Part shown: positions 1 through 7,702 of the stretch, one piece after another
Layout: each line of letters starts with the position of its first letter
How positions within the stretch are numbered: position 1 is the first letter of the stretch
Assembly (NCBI GenBank): GCA_964606895.1
Contig: CAZSHX010000032.1
Location: 1 to 47,180, forward strand
DNA: 47,180 nucleotides
Source: CAZSHX01 sp964606895
GTDB lineage: Bacteria > Bacteroidota > Ignavibacteria > Kapaibacteriales > UBA2268
Direction of reading: 5' to 3'
The notes under the pieces: model-generated
Seen by the model: only the letters and a program-made list of their open reading frames with translations
The model's database searches: none
What the model was told of the DNA's origin: nothing
Position numbers and translations under genes: made by a program

Positions 1-340
1 CTATTGGCATTTCAATTTGTCCGCCAACCGAAAGTCCATTAAATAATCTGTCAGCCTCTTCTTTACTTTCTGCACTTATTGAAATTTTGCTTCTGTTTTC
101 GTTTTCATTTGTCGGTCCCATACTTTCGGGAACATCATTTGCCATTAAGAGATTTTTCCCAACAGGTAAAGCAATGTGCATTATCTTATTTGCCTCATTT
201 TCTGATACCTGGAATTCTGGACCGGATAAGTCTTTGAAACGCATAATCATTGCGAACTCACCGCCAAATACCGATTTGTAAAATGTGAATGCTTCTTCAG
301 CATTTCCATTGAAGTTGATGTGAGGATTTATTTGTGCCAT
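1..340 (-). CDS. PhnB-like VOC (glyoxalase-fold) protein, 3' end outside window
   Basis: The minus frame opens at an ATG (338-340) and runs off the left edge without a stop, giving about 113 residues. It begins MAQINPHINFNGNAEEAF and continues with FYKSVFGGEF, MRFKD, IMHIALPVG and ESKEEADRLFNGLSVGG. This is the typical N-terminal pattern of PhnB-like members of the vicinal oxygen chelate superfamily, usually about 140-150 residues, so roughly 30 residues are missing. These proteins are cytoplasmic. Their substrates are mostly unknown, and the PhnB name does not imply phosphonate metabolism. It lies 36 bp after an AHSA1-like gene on the same strand and is probably the last or next-to-last gene of that operon. 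The family is clear; the biochemical role is not. Confidence 0.85.
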   Translation of the reverse strand, partial: MAQINPHINFNGNAEEAFTFYKSVFGGEFAMIMRFKDLSGPEFQVSENEANKIMHIALPVGKNLLMANDVPESMGPTNENENRSKISISAESKEEADRLFNGLSVGGQIEMPI

Positions 341-376
341 ATTTTTAGTATTAATGTTTGAAAATTTTATTATTTG

Positions 377-826
377 TTAAGCATCGGGAATATTAGGTTC
401 TACCAAATGTTTTAACTTGTCTAAAGATTCTTGCCAACCTAAATAACACATTTCAGTTGGAATTGAATCCGGAATACCTTCTTGAGTTATAAAAAGTTCT
501 GTTCCACATAAAACAGATTTTAGTTGAATAGTTGTAATCATTTGTCCGGGCAAGTTCGGGTCATCAAATTGGTCGGTATATTTTAATAATTCATTGGGTA
601 TTATTTCTAAATATTCACCACCAAACGAATGACTATTGTTTGTTGAAAAATTGGTAAACGACATTTTATACGTTCCACCAACTTTTGCGTCTAAACTATG
701 CACTTTACAAACAAACCCAAAAGGAGGTAACCAAGAAGCCATTGCATCAGCATTTACAAATGCTTTAAATACTTTTTCTACAGGTGCAGAAAAAACCCGA
801 TGTAAGTTTACTGTATTATTTGCCAT
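377..826 (-). CDS. SRPBCC / AHSA1-domain protein
   Basis: A 149-residue protein with the AHSA1-like SRPBCC (START-like) pattern: an opening HRVFSAPVEKVFKAFVNADA, then ASWLPPFGF, a central GGTYKMSF, GGEYLEIIPNELLKYTDQF, and a C-terminal helix LGWQESLDKLKHLVE. The family has a helix-grip fold with a hydrophobic cavity and acts as ligand-binding or stress-related cytoplasmic proteins. Length is normal for the family. It sits 65 bp downstream of a DHFR-like reductase gene and 36 bp upstream of the VOC gene, all on the minus strand. Such trios of small enzymes are common in Bacteroidota genomes. No substrate can be read from the sequence. Confidence 0.88.
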   Translation of the reverse strand: MANNTVNLHRVFSAPVEKVFKAFVNADAMASWLPPFGFVCKVHSLDAKVGGTYKMSFTNFSTNNSHSFGGEYLEIIPNELLKYTDQFDDPNLPGQMITTIQLKSVLCGTELFITQEGIPDSIPTEMCYLGWQESLDKLKHLVEPNIPDA

Positions 827-891
827 ATTTATATCTTTTTTTAAGTTATCAAATTTTTAATCAATATTTTCAATTTTTTTTGAATTCGTTG

Positions 892-1464
892 TTATTTTCT
901 GTCCAATATGTAATTCAGTTCAGTTACCCCGCAAGTAAATTGGTGAGTAGTCAATAATTTTAGTTTTATTTTTTCTTTGATGTCTTCAAACAATGGAATG
1001 CCTTTTCCAAGAATAATCGGATTAACAAATAGCCAGTAGCCGTCAATTAAGTTCTGCTGAATAAGTGAATGTGTTGCTGTAGGGCTACCAAAAAGCAAGA
1101 TTTCATTCCCTGCCTGTTGTTTTATTTCATTTATTCTGTCCGAAAGGTTACTGCTAATAATTTTCGTATTAGTCAAACCCGCTTCTTTCAAAGTTTTCGA
1201 TAAAACAATTTTGTGAACCTTGCTATACCACTTTGAATGCTCGATGTCGTGCTTGGTTGCTGTCGGCTTATCTCCTGCTGTAGTCCAGTAATTTTCCATC
1301 ATCTGAAAGGTTACCCGTCCATATAATGCAATGTCGCCTTGGCTTATTCGCTTATGTCCATAATCAAATATTTCTTCATCAACTTTAATCCAGTCCATTT
1401 CTCCATTCGGTCCTGCTACAAAACCATCAAGTGATATGTGCATAAATGAAATTATTTTTCTCAT
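892..1464 (-). CDS. Dihydrofolate reductase family protein (RibD C-terminal-like)
   Basis: A 190-residue protein beginning MRKIISFMHISLDGFVAGP, the usual opening of RibD C-terminal/DHFR-like reductases. Other family blocks are GEMDWIKVDEE, LYGRVTFQMMENYW, HKIVLSKTL, LLFGSPTATHSLIQQNLIDGYWLFVNPIILGKGIPLFE and LELNYI-like C-terminal strands. The fold binds NADPH. Stand-alone members are mostly uncharacterised and are not the housekeeping DHFR or RibD. It appears to be the first gene of the operon that continues into the AHSA1 and VOC genes. No Shine-Dalgarno sequence precedes the ATG, which is common in Bacteroidota. Confidence 0.87.
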   Translation of the reverse strand: MRKIISFMHISLDGFVAGPNGEMDWIKVDEEIFDYGHKRISQGDIALYGRVTFQMMENYWTTAGDKPTATKHDIEHSKWYSKVHKIVLSKTLKEAGLTNTKIISSNLSDRINEIKQQAGNEILLFGSPTATHSLIQQNLIDGYWLFVNPIILGKGIPLFEDIKEKIKLKLLTTHQFTCGVTELNYILDRK

Positions 1465-1760
1465 ATATTTTTATTTTTAATTCAATTTATTTCTTGTTTG
1501 TTAGAAGTCTGAATTGATTTCAACAAAAAGTATTAATATATTTATCTTGGTACTCTCGATAAATTATAATAATTACTACGAAATTATTTATTAATTATTA
1601 TCGAAATTATTTTAATTAGTTGGTAAGGCAACCGTAATGCTTGGAAAATAAGTATTATTGAAGATCCATTGCTCTTTTTTAGCTAAACAATCAATAATCA
1701 TTATTTGTAATTGAAGGTTTTACCGTTATATATTACCAGCATAAAATGATAGTTTGGCTT
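1465..1760. other. Intergenic stretch without a recognisable gene
   Basis: Strongly A+T-rich DNA upstream of the DHFR-like operon (minus) and before the dehydrogenase remnant (plus). All frames are broken by stops. It may hold the promoter of the minus-strand operon, but I see no convincing motif, RNA gene or repeat. Confidence 0.5.
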
Positions 1761-1962
1761 TTTGGGGGCGAAAATTTCTGCACAGAAAATATTAAATTAG
1801 TTAAATCATTTGGAGCTTGTAAAGTCGTACATTACACTAAAGAAGATTTTTGCAAAAACCGGTGATACTTGCAATATTATGTTTGATACTGTTGGCAAAA
1901 GCTCGTTTTCTCAATGTAGGAAGGTTCTTAATAGTTATGGCAAATATGTTGTAACCTTTTAA
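1761..1962 (+). pseudogene. Remnant of an MDR-family alcohol dehydrogenase / quinone reductase
   Basis: Two adjacent frames carry a degraded copy of the Rossmann-domain part of an MDR oxidoreductase. The first frame (1761-1863) reads FGGEN, CTENIKLVKSFGACKVVHYT then KEDF and ends at TGA. The second frame (1864-1962) reads DTCNIMFDTVGKSSFSQCRK then VLNSYGKYVVT and a stop. These align with NLEMVKSVGADKVIDYTQEDF and DAYDVIFDAVGK...KTGKYFSAF in the intact enzyme at 3553-4488. A +1 shift, a lost N-terminal half and a lost C-terminus show that it is dead. It is similar but not identical to the intact copy, so it is an old duplicate or an independently acquired relative. Confidence 0.85.
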
Positions 1963-2011
1963 TTATTAATACGTATCAAGAATTTTAATTTTAACAATTA
2001 TTATAACAAAA

Positions 2012-2674
2012 ATGAAAAAAATATTCAAATTCGGCGAAGAGGTGGAAGGTTATAACATCCCTGTTTTAAATGAGCGGGAAATTCGAGCGGCGGCAGGAAT
2101 CCTGTTTTTAGCGACATTCATTTCTCTAATGTTTCTTTTGTTTAAAGGGAACTTTGTACCGATAAAATATATAATAACCTTTTTCCTCGCGGATTTCATG
2201 ATAAGGGTATTAATAAATCCCAAATTCTCTCCTACTCTGATTTTTGCACGTTTAATAGTACGAAATCAAACACCTGAATATGTTGGAGCCGCTCAAAAAA
2301 AGTTTGCATGGATAATTGGTGTGGTATTAGCCGCAACGATGTTCTTCTTTTTTATTATCGTTAATGCTTTTAGTGTAATTACAGGTATTATCTGTCTTAT
2401 CTGTTTGATATTCCTGTTCTTTGAATCTGCTTTTGGAATATGTTTAGGATGTAAATTCTATCCCCTCTTTTTTAAAGATAAAGTTCAATACTGCCCCGGC
2501 GAAGTTTGTGATAGTAAAGCAAAACAGGATATTCAAAGAACATCGAAAAGTCAATTACTCGTTTTGTCGGCATTTATAGCATTCGTAGTTCTTACTGTCT
2601 ATATGATGAATGATAAATTCAGCGAAATGCCTCATGATTTATTTGGCAATCAAAAAATTGAGCAAACAAAATAA
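2012..2674 (+). CDS. DUF4395-family integral membrane protein
   Basis: A 220-residue protein with about four to five hydrophobic segments (roughly residues 26-45, 50-65, 98-118, 120-142 and 180-198). The signature matches DUF4395: an N-terminal GYNIPVLNEREIRAAAGI, a central LINPKFSPTLIFARLIVRNQTPEYVGAAQKKFAW, then GICLGCKFYPL and the cysteine motif CPGEVC. The paired CxxC-like and CPGEVC cysteines face each other across the C-terminal half and suggest a thiol-redox or metal role, but no function is established for the family. It is the first gene of a plus-strand operon, with an 18 bp gap to the C_GCAxxG_C_C gene. Both neighbours are cysteine-rich or redox-related, which supports a joint redox function as inference. 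Confidence 0.85.
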   Translation: MKKIFKFGEEVEGYNIPVLNEREIRAAAGILFLATFISLMFLLFKGNFVPIKYIITFFLADFMIRVLINPKFSPTLIFARLIVRNQTPEYVGAAQKKFAWIIGVVLAATMFFFFIIVNAFSVITGIICLICLIFLFFESAFGICLGCKFYPLFFKDKVQYCPGEVCDSKAKQDIQRTSKSQLLVLSAFIAFVVLTVYMMNDKFSEMPHDLFGNQKIEQTK

Positions 2675-2692
2675 AAAATTGAAAGAGCACAA

Positions 2693-3556
2693 ATGAAAGC
2701 TAAGAATAAAATAACATCAATAGGAACTGTCCGTACATTTCTTACCAGTGACAAAGCATGTTCGGGGACTCTTTTCCACGTCATTAATAACGCTTTTAGT
2801 TATCCGTTGAAAGATGAAGAACGCGCCGCAATGCCATTTGCCGGCGGAATAATGCAACATGGCTACCAGTGCGGAATGATTTGGGGTGCCGCTCTTGCCG
2901 CCGGAGCTCAGTCTTATCGCCTTTTTGGCTTCGGACCTAAAGCGGAAACTTATACAATAATTGCGGCACAAAGGCTTGTTGAATCTTTCCTTACCTGCAG
3001 TAAACATATAGATTGCTTCGATATAACCGATATTGATAAAACTTCATCAACTATGAAGATGGTAACATATTTCCTTATCAAAGGCGGGACGATAGGTTGT
3101 TGTTTGTTAGCATCAAGATATGCTCCGATAGCATTCCGAGAGATAAATAAAGCACTTTCCGATGAACAGAATGATTTTCCTCAAGCTCCCGTGAGTTGCT
3201 CGGCAATATTAGCAAAAAAAATGGGATTATCTGAAAAGCATACAGTCATGACTGCCGGTTTTGCAGGAGGTATTGGTTTGAGCGGTGGTGCCTGCGGAGC
3301 ATTGGGTGCGGCAATATGGATTAATAGTATGAATAGCCTGAATGAAGGAGCTGAAAAATTAGATTTCAAAAGCACTTCAGCACTTGATATTATTGATAGA
3401 TTTTTAAAATGCTCTAACTATGAGTTTGAATGCTCAAAAATTGTCGGGCGGAAGTTTGAAAATGTCAGCGACCATGCCAACTATATATGTAATGGCGGAT
3501 GTTCGGAGATTATTGAAGCATTGGCGATTATTAAAAATCAGGGAGAGAAAAAATGA
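2693..3556 (+). CDS. C_GCAxxG_C_C family redox protein
   Basis: A 287-residue soluble protein containing the conserved series C-(GCAxxG)-C-C in a longer than usual form. It has an N-terminal KACSGTLFHVINNAF, AGGIMQHGYQCGMIWGAALAAG, a middle TIGCCLLASRYAP, GFAGGIGLSGGACGALGAAIW and a C-terminal CSKIVGR...NYICNGGCSEIIEAL. The family (putative redox-active protein) is thought to bind metal or shuttle electrons through its cysteines, but the reaction is unknown. A GAAAGAG sequence 5' of the ATG is a plausible ribosome site. The gene overlaps the next one by 4 nt (ATGA), so translation is probably coupled to the MDR oxidoreductase. Confidence 0.85.
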   Translation: MKAKNKITSIGTVRTFLTSDKACSGTLFHVINNAFSYPLKDEERAAMPFAGGIMQHGYQCGMIWGAALAAGAQSYRLFGFGPKAETYTIIAAQRLVESFLTCSKHIDCFDITDIDKTSSTMKMVTYFLIKGGTIGCCLLASRYAPIAFREINKALSDEQNDFPQAPVSCSAILAKKMGLSEKHTVMTAGFAGGIGLSGGACGALGAAIWINSMNSLNEGAEKLDFKSTSALDIIDRFLKCSNYEFECSKIVGRKFENVSDHANYICNGGCSEIIEALAIIKNQGEKK

Positions 3557-4488
3557 AAGCAGTTATTTGCACAAAATACGGACCACCGGAAGTCCTTCGG
3601 ATTGAAGAAATTGAAAAGCCTATGCCAAAAGACAATGAAGTGCTGATAAAGATAAAGGCTACAACAGCACACATAGGCGATACTAAGATAAGGCGTTTAG
3701 AACCCGGATTAGGTCCGGTAATTGATTTCTTTTTCAAGCCAATGATGAGAATCGGGATGGGTTTTAACGGGCCCAGGAACAAAATACTTGGGATGGAATT
3801 TGCCGGAGACATTGAGTCAGTCGGCAAAGATGTTAAGTTGTTTAAGGTGGGCGACCCGGTTTTTGCATCAACTGAATTTAGAATGGGTGCGTATGCTGAA
3901 TATTGCTGTATGCCTGAAAAATCTGCAATGACGATAAAACCAACAAATATGACCTACGAGGAAGCCGCACCTGTTTCTAATGCAGGATTGACTGCACTGA
4001 TTAATCTGAGGAAAGGAAATATTCTAAAGGGTCAAAAGGTTTTGATTTACGGAGCTTCAGGCAGTGTCGGAACTTATGCCGTGCAGATTGCCAAGAACTA
4101 TGGGGCGGAGGTCACAGCAGTTTGCAGTACTTCGAATCTGGAGATGGTGAAATCTGTGGGAGCAGATAAAGTCATTGATTATACTCAAGAAGATTTTACT
4201 CAATGCGGCGATGCTTATGACGTTATTTTTGATGCAGTTGGCAAAATTCCACGCTCAAAACGCAAATCATCACTGACGAAAACCGGAAAATACTTCTCGG
4301 CTTTTGATGTAAAAGGCAATGTTAAATTAAAGGCTGAAGACCTGATTTATCTCAAAGACCTCTACGAGGCAGGGAAACTAAGAACTGTGATAGACAAAAT
4401 TTATCCTATTGAGCAAATAATTGAGGCTCATAGGTATGTTGACAAAGGGCATAAAAAGGGAAATGTAGTGATAACGATAAGCAATTAA
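3553..4488 (+). CDS. NAD(P)-dependent MDR oxidoreductase (quinone reductase-like)
   Basis: A 311-residue medium-chain dehydrogenase/reductase. The N-terminal GroES-like domain has MKAVICTKYGPPEVL, ILGMEFAGDIESVGKDV and FKVGDPVFA. The Rossmann domain has the nucleotide loop YGASGSVGTYAVQIAKNYGA (about residues 171-190), then VKSVGADKVIDYT and YDVIFDAVGK. The usual GHE zinc motif is replaced by GME and the structural-zinc cysteine cluster is absent, so it should be a zinc-independent enone or quinone reductase rather than a true alcohol dehydrogenase. The start overlaps the stop of the upstream cysteine-rich gene by 4 nt. A dead relative lies at 1761-1962. Electron transfer between these partners is inference. 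Confidence 0.9.
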   Translation: MKAVICTKYGPPEVLRIEEIEKPMPKDNEVLIKIKATTAHIGDTKIRRLEPGLGPVIDFFFKPMMRIGMGFNGPRNKILGMEFAGDIESVGKDVKLFKVGDPVFASTEFRMGAYAEYCCMPEKSAMTIKPTNMTYEEAAPVSNAGLTALINLRKGNILKGQKVLIYGASGSVGTYAVQIAKNYGAEVTAVCSTSNLEMVKSVGADKVIDYTQEDFTQCGDAYDVIFDAVGKIPRSKRKSSLTKTGKYFSAFDVKGNVKLKAEDLIYLKDLYEAGKLRTVIDKIYPIEQIIEAHRYVDKGHKKGNVVITISN

Positions 4489-4502
4489 CACAAAAAAGAA
4501 AA

Positions 4503-4715
4503 TTGAATAATTACGTAACGGAGTCCATTCTTTTAAAATCAACAATCTTGAATCAATTGTCTGGCATAATAGTAGTTATTGGTTATTATGCAATTGTTCC
4601 CATAGTAATATCAAATGGTGTCCCTTCAGGAATGGTTTTTTCTTTAGCTGGACTCTTTATGCTCAATCCTTTGAGTTTAGCATTTTATTCTACCAAAAAC
4701 AAAAAAGTGACTTAA
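4503..4715 (+). CDS. Doubtful small two-helix membrane protein
   Basis: A 70-residue frame directly after the MDR gene (14 bp gap) with two hydrophobic stretches (about residues 14-34 and 42-60) and a basic tail (STKNKKVT). The only upstream start is a TTG without a Shine-Dalgarno sequence. The only internal ATG, at 4630, would remove the first helix. I recognise no family. It could be a genuine small membrane protein, the surviving 3' end of a larger degraded gene, or a chance frame. Confidence 0.35.
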   Translation: MNNYVTESILLKSTILNQLSGIIVVIGYYAIVPIVISNGVPSGMVFSLAGLFMLNPLSLAFYSTKNKKVT

Positions 4716-5078
4716 ACTTATTTAAATTAGTGATAGTTTACTCGAAATCTCTTTGCTAAATCGCTTTCATAAATATATAATAATTGTAACTACTCAGCCG
4801 TTATCTTAAATTGAATGGCCACGAGCTTTAGCTCGAGGAGTATGTATTCAATTCAGCATTGGGATTTGTCCCAAATTTTACCATACTTTCAATGGCAATG
4901 AACGTTGGAATAAGAAAACCATAAATTTTTTGGACTAAAGCCTTATTTATCATGTATATTCATTTTCCAAGATTGAAAAGTAGTGACTATTAATAGGTAT
5001 TTTTACCATTTATCAAATATTAATACAAAGATTTTCGGCAACTAAACTCGGCTGAGAAGTTAATATATAAAAAAGAAA
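4716..5078. other. Gene-poor spacer between a plus-strand operon and the flagellar operon
   Basis: No frame here looks coding. The middle (about 4815-4960) carries short palindromes described separately. The right end leads into the flagellar operon terminator. No tRNA or known riboswitch was seen. Confidence 0.5.
4815..4960. repeat. REP-like palindromic element, degraded
   Basis: Two short perfect hairpins lie close together. At 4822-4835, CGAGC and GCTCG flank TTTA. At 4859-4874, TTGGGA and TCCCAA flank TTTG. They are followed by broken versions of similar words (GGCAATGAACGTTGGAATAAG, then GGACTAAAGCC near 4948-4958). This layout of GCTTTAGC/CTAAAGCC words with TTGGGAT...TCCCAA resembles interspersed palindromic (REP-type) elements common in Bacteroidota intergenic DNA. 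The assignment rests on pattern resemblance, and only one copy is visible in the window. Confidence 0.45.
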
Positions 5079-5120
5079 AAAATGAATTTCCTTTTAAAAA
5101 GATAAAAGAAAATTCATTTT
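5079..5120 (-). terminator. Rho-independent terminator of the flagellar operon
   Basis: The 17-nt arms 5079-5095 and 5104-5120 are reverse complements with one mismatch, separated by an 8-nt loop. Read on the minus strand, the stem is followed by a T-rich run (complement of 5061-5078). It lies 24 bp after the stop of the FlgM-like gene, as expected for the end of the flagellar transcript. Confidence 0.85.
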
Positions 5121-5143
5121 CGTAAAAAAACTGAAGGGTTTTT

Positions 5144-5443
5144 CTATTTTGAGAGCCCGCCTTCGGCAGGAATTGCTTTATCAATTGATGATGCAACATT
5201 CCTTACGACATCGGGACGATTATAATATCCTGAATTAATGTTTGCTTTGACACTTTGCATTGTTTGAGCATCATTATTTTGAAGCTTTTTGGCTTCGTTT
5301 GAAATTTCAAGTTTATCAGATTTTCCCTGAGTAGCTTTTTCTTCAATGGATTGAAGTGCAATCTGCTCTTTTTGAATCTCAACAGGTGGTTTCTGCTGTA
5401 CTTGTTTTAAACTATTTTCTCTGTTAACATTTTGAATGTTCAT
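5144..5443 (-). CDS. flgM: FlgM-like anti-sigma-28 factor
   Basis: A 99-residue protein with a long polar, disordered N-terminal half and a C-terminal part matching FlgM: SDKLEISNEAKKLQ (about residues 41-54), then SVKANINSGYYNRPDVVRNV (64-83) and a final helix. In other bacteria FlgM binds FliA (sigma-28) and is exported through the hook-basal body when the hook is finished, releasing late genes. An AGGTGAG ribosome site overlaps the stop of the preceding gene, 7 nt before the ATG. The gene is last in the filament operon and is followed by a strong terminator. The sigma-28-type promoter upstream of flagellin in this window is consistent with the role. Confidence 0.8.
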   Translation of the reverse strand: MNIQNVNRENSLKQVQQKPPVEIQKEQIALQSIEEKATQGKSDKLEISNEAKKLQNNDAQTMQSVKANINSGYYNRPDVVRNVASSIDKAIPAEGGLSK

Positions 5444-5450
5444 ATCTCAC

Positions 5451-5810
5451 CTATCTACTATATATAAGTAATGATTTTTGTTTGACAATATTTTTCAATT
5501 TTCCACTCACATCAACAATAACATTTTGAATTCTTTCAAGTTGCTTCTTGTCCTTGATAATAATACTGCTTATGCGTTTATTCCAATTCAGTTTTGAATT
5601 TTTGTTGATAAACTCTCGTCCGTCAAAATTATTATAAAGAACCTGTAAAACATCCAGATATTTTTTTCTTTCAGCATAAAGCATTAAAAGACTTTCAGAA
5701 TCAATCTCGGTGACATCTTCATAATCCGAAAGGATGAAGTCAATCTCCAAAGTATGACTCTCGACTTTCTCAAGAATCTGGTCAATATCTCTAATGCTAT
5801 ATTCTGGCAT
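5451..5810 (-). CDS. Putative flagellar export chaperone (FliT/FlgN-like), unassigned
   Basis: A 119-residue, mostly alpha-helical, charged protein without signal peptide or membrane segment. It is encoded between flaG and flgM, where FliT- or FlgN-type chaperones for FliD or FlgK/FlgL are often found. Sequence alone does not give a firm match. The supporting facts are size, helical amphipathic pattern (for example ESLLMLYAERKKYLDVLQVL) and position. Its start codon lies inside the end of flaG (14-nt overlap, ATGCCAGAATATAG), and it has no ribosome site of its own, so translation is probably coupled to flaG. Alternative: a lineage-specific flagellar protein of unknown role. Confidence 0.55.
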   Translation of the reverse strand: MPEYSIRDIDQILEKVESHTLEIDFILSDYEDVTEIDSESLLMLYAERKKYLDVLQVLYNNFDGREFINKNSKLNWNKRISSIIIKDKKQLERIQNVIVDVSGKLKNIVKQKSLLIYSR

Positions 5811-6216
5811 TAGTTACATTCCCGCTATCTAGCGTGCTGGCAACAAATCTTGCTATTTTTAAAGATACATCCGAAGGATATTGACTAATCACTTCATTTG
5901 TCTTGTTATCTATAACTTTAATAATCATTTTTTTTGTTTCCTCGTCAACTGCAAATACCATAGAGCGAGTGTCGTAATCAACCAATTTTTTAAGTTGTTC
6001 GGATAATTTAGAAAAATCAGCCTGTTTTATTTGTTCAGATTCCGATTTTTTTTGTTTTTCGTCAACTTCCTTCTTCAATAATTGATTATCGGCATTTTTC
6101 TGAACTTCTTTAGTTTTTTTTTCTTTGAGCTCAGCAAATTTCCCACTAAACTCAGGTTGAAAATTAGTTGATGTTGCTAACGCGATAGGTGGTATGTCAA
6201 GAATGGCATTTACCAT
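5797..6216 (-). CDS. flaG: FlaG family flagellar protein
   Basis: A 139-residue protein with a lysine/glutamate-rich N-terminal half and a C-terminal FlaG domain: MVFAVDEETKKMIIKVIDNK followed by TNEVISQYPSDVSLKIARF. FlaG proteins are small and affect filament length. I place the start at the ATG at 6214-6216 (MVNAIL) because GGGAGG lies 4 nt upstream. A further ATG 12 nt upstream would sit on top of that ribosome site. It is downstream of fliD in the same direction and overlaps the next gene by 14 nt. Confidence 0.82.
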   Translation of the reverse strand: MVNAILDIPPIALATSTNFQPEFSGKFAELKEKKTKEVQKNADNQLLKKEVDEKQKKSESEQIKQADFSKLSEQLKKLVDYDTRSMVFAVDEETKKMIIKVIDNKTNEVISQYPSDVSLKIARFVASTLDSGNVTNARI

Positions 6217-6265
6217 GTTACCTCCCATGTAATATGAAATTAATCATTTAAATAAAATATATTTT

Positions 6266-7681
6266 TTAATATGACAATGAACTAGTGAAAGTGTTGTATT
6301 GCTGTTGAGCCTGCAAAAAGACCTTCAGCATATTTGTGTATTCTTTTCTTAAAGCTTCTGCCTGCTTGTCTATGTTGGCAGAAACATCTTTTGTTTTAGT
6401 TAATGAACTTTCAATTTGTTGTCTAAGTGAAACTTTTCTTGAAGCAATGAGACCACCATCGCCTACAAGATTGCCTATAGCATTTTTTAATTTGTCGGTA
6501 AAACTATCAGTACCGACAAAAAGACTTGAAACTTTCTTTGGATCTTCTTTAAGTTTATCAGCTAATTTTGCTGAATCACCAATTGAAAGAGTCCCGTCAG
6601 AATTGATTTTTATCCCTATATCAGTCAGATACTTCATACCGTTCGATTCACCTGATGTAATCGCCTGAGATATTGTTGAACGAAGCCTGTAATTCAATGA
6701 ACTAACGCCTGCTTCAGATCTTGTCGAAGAAGGATTATTCTTGAGGTAAGTTATCAATTCATTATACTTGTTCAGCAAAGGGTTGATTATTCCTTCTACA
6801 CTTCCGGGATTGGATGCTGTAGTCAAAGTAAGATCGGTTGCAGAACTATCCTGGGTTTTTAACAAGTTAATTGTAACTCCCTGCAAGACATCAGTTATTG
6901 TATTAGAACCTCGGGTAATATCTATACCATTAAGGTTAATAGCTGAATTAAGATTATCCGAATTACTAATCTTGTAATGAGCGTATTGAGAACCTGTTTG
7001 GGTTGCGGTTCTGTCAGTCGCATTCGGGTTAACATTGTCAAGTCCAAGCTGGTTCAACACACCGCTACCGTTATCATCAAAAGATATTTTGTTGTCAGTA
7101 CCGGTATTTGTTGAAGTTAGAGTTAGTCTACCCGTCGAAGATGTATCCTTGATATAAGAAGCAGAAACTTTCGCATCAGTTTTGGCATTAATTGCTGTTA
7201 CAATTGCTTTCATCGCATTTTCGTTTGAAATGCCGGAAGCAAGATTGACCGAAACTTCAACTCCATTTACTTTAAAAGTAAGATTATCGCCTGTCACTCC
7301 AAACAAATCAGATGTGCCAACTTTCAATTGCTTCGCAATCAACATGTCGTTAGTTGCCAGACGATTAACTTTCATATTGTTAATGCCAATAGTTGCAGTA
7401 CTGTCTGCCGATGTAGTGGCATAACCGGTATCAGAGGACGTTGTAGTTCTTGTTACAAATTTTCCTTCCGCATCATTACCGGCAAATCCGTCAATAGCAC
7501 TTTGCAAGTTGTCTATCTTAGTTTTAAGTTGGTTAAAAAACACTTGTTTATCTTCAAGTGTTTTCTTTTTGGTACTAATAGTATCAAGCTTGTATTGCTG
7601 AGTCTGCTTAAAAGCCTCAACAAGCAGGTCGCTTTGATTAGCGGTCTGTGTATTTATTTGAGATGTTGTTAAGTCTGCCAT
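6266..7681 (-). CDS. fliD: Flagellar hook-associated protein 2 (filament cap)
   Basis: A 471-residue FliD. The N-terminal coiled-coil domain (about residues 18-115) has VEAFKQTQQYKLDTISTKKK and LKTKIDNLQSAIDGF. The middle domains contain IGINNMKVNRLATND and GVEVSVNLASGISNENAMKA. The C-terminal domain has LLNKYNELITYLKNNPSSTR, NYRLRSTISQAI, GMKYLTDIGIKINSDGTLSI and a final long helix. FliD forms the cap at the filament tip that folds incoming flagellin. Length is normal. An AGGAGA ribosome site lies 8 nt before the ATG. It follows fliS by 21 bp and precedes flaG by 49 bp, and is probably co-transcribed with both. Confidence 0.93.
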   Translation of the reverse strand: MADLTTSQINTQTANQSDLLVEAFKQTQQYKLDTISTKKKTLEDKQVFFNQLKTKIDNLQSAIDGFAGNDAEGKFVTRTTTSSDTGYATTSADSTATIGINNMKVNRLATNDMLIAKQLKVGTSDLFGVTGDNLTFKVNGVEVSVNLASGISNENAMKAIVTAINAKTDAKVSASYIKDTSSTGRLTLTSTNTGTDNKISFDDNGSGVLNQLGLDNVNPNATDRTATQTGSQYAHYKISNSDNLNSAINLNGIDITRGSNTITDVLQGVTINLLKTQDSSATDLTLTTASNPGSVEGIINPLLNKYNELITYLKNNPSSTRSEAGVSSLNYRLRSTISQAITSGESNGMKYLTDIGIKINSDGTLSIGDSAKLADKLKEDPKKVSSLFVGTDSFTDKLKNAIGNLVGDGGLIASRKVSLRQQIESSLTKTKDVSANIDKQAEALRKEYTNMLKVFLQAQQQYNTFTSSLSY

Positions 7682-7702
7682 AATTAGAATCTCCTGAAAA
7701 TT

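Noticed and set aside
3553..4488. Zinc-dependent alcohol dehydrogenase
   Set aside because: The GHE zinc motif is replaced by GME and the structural-zinc cysteines are missing, so only the general MDR assignment is kept.
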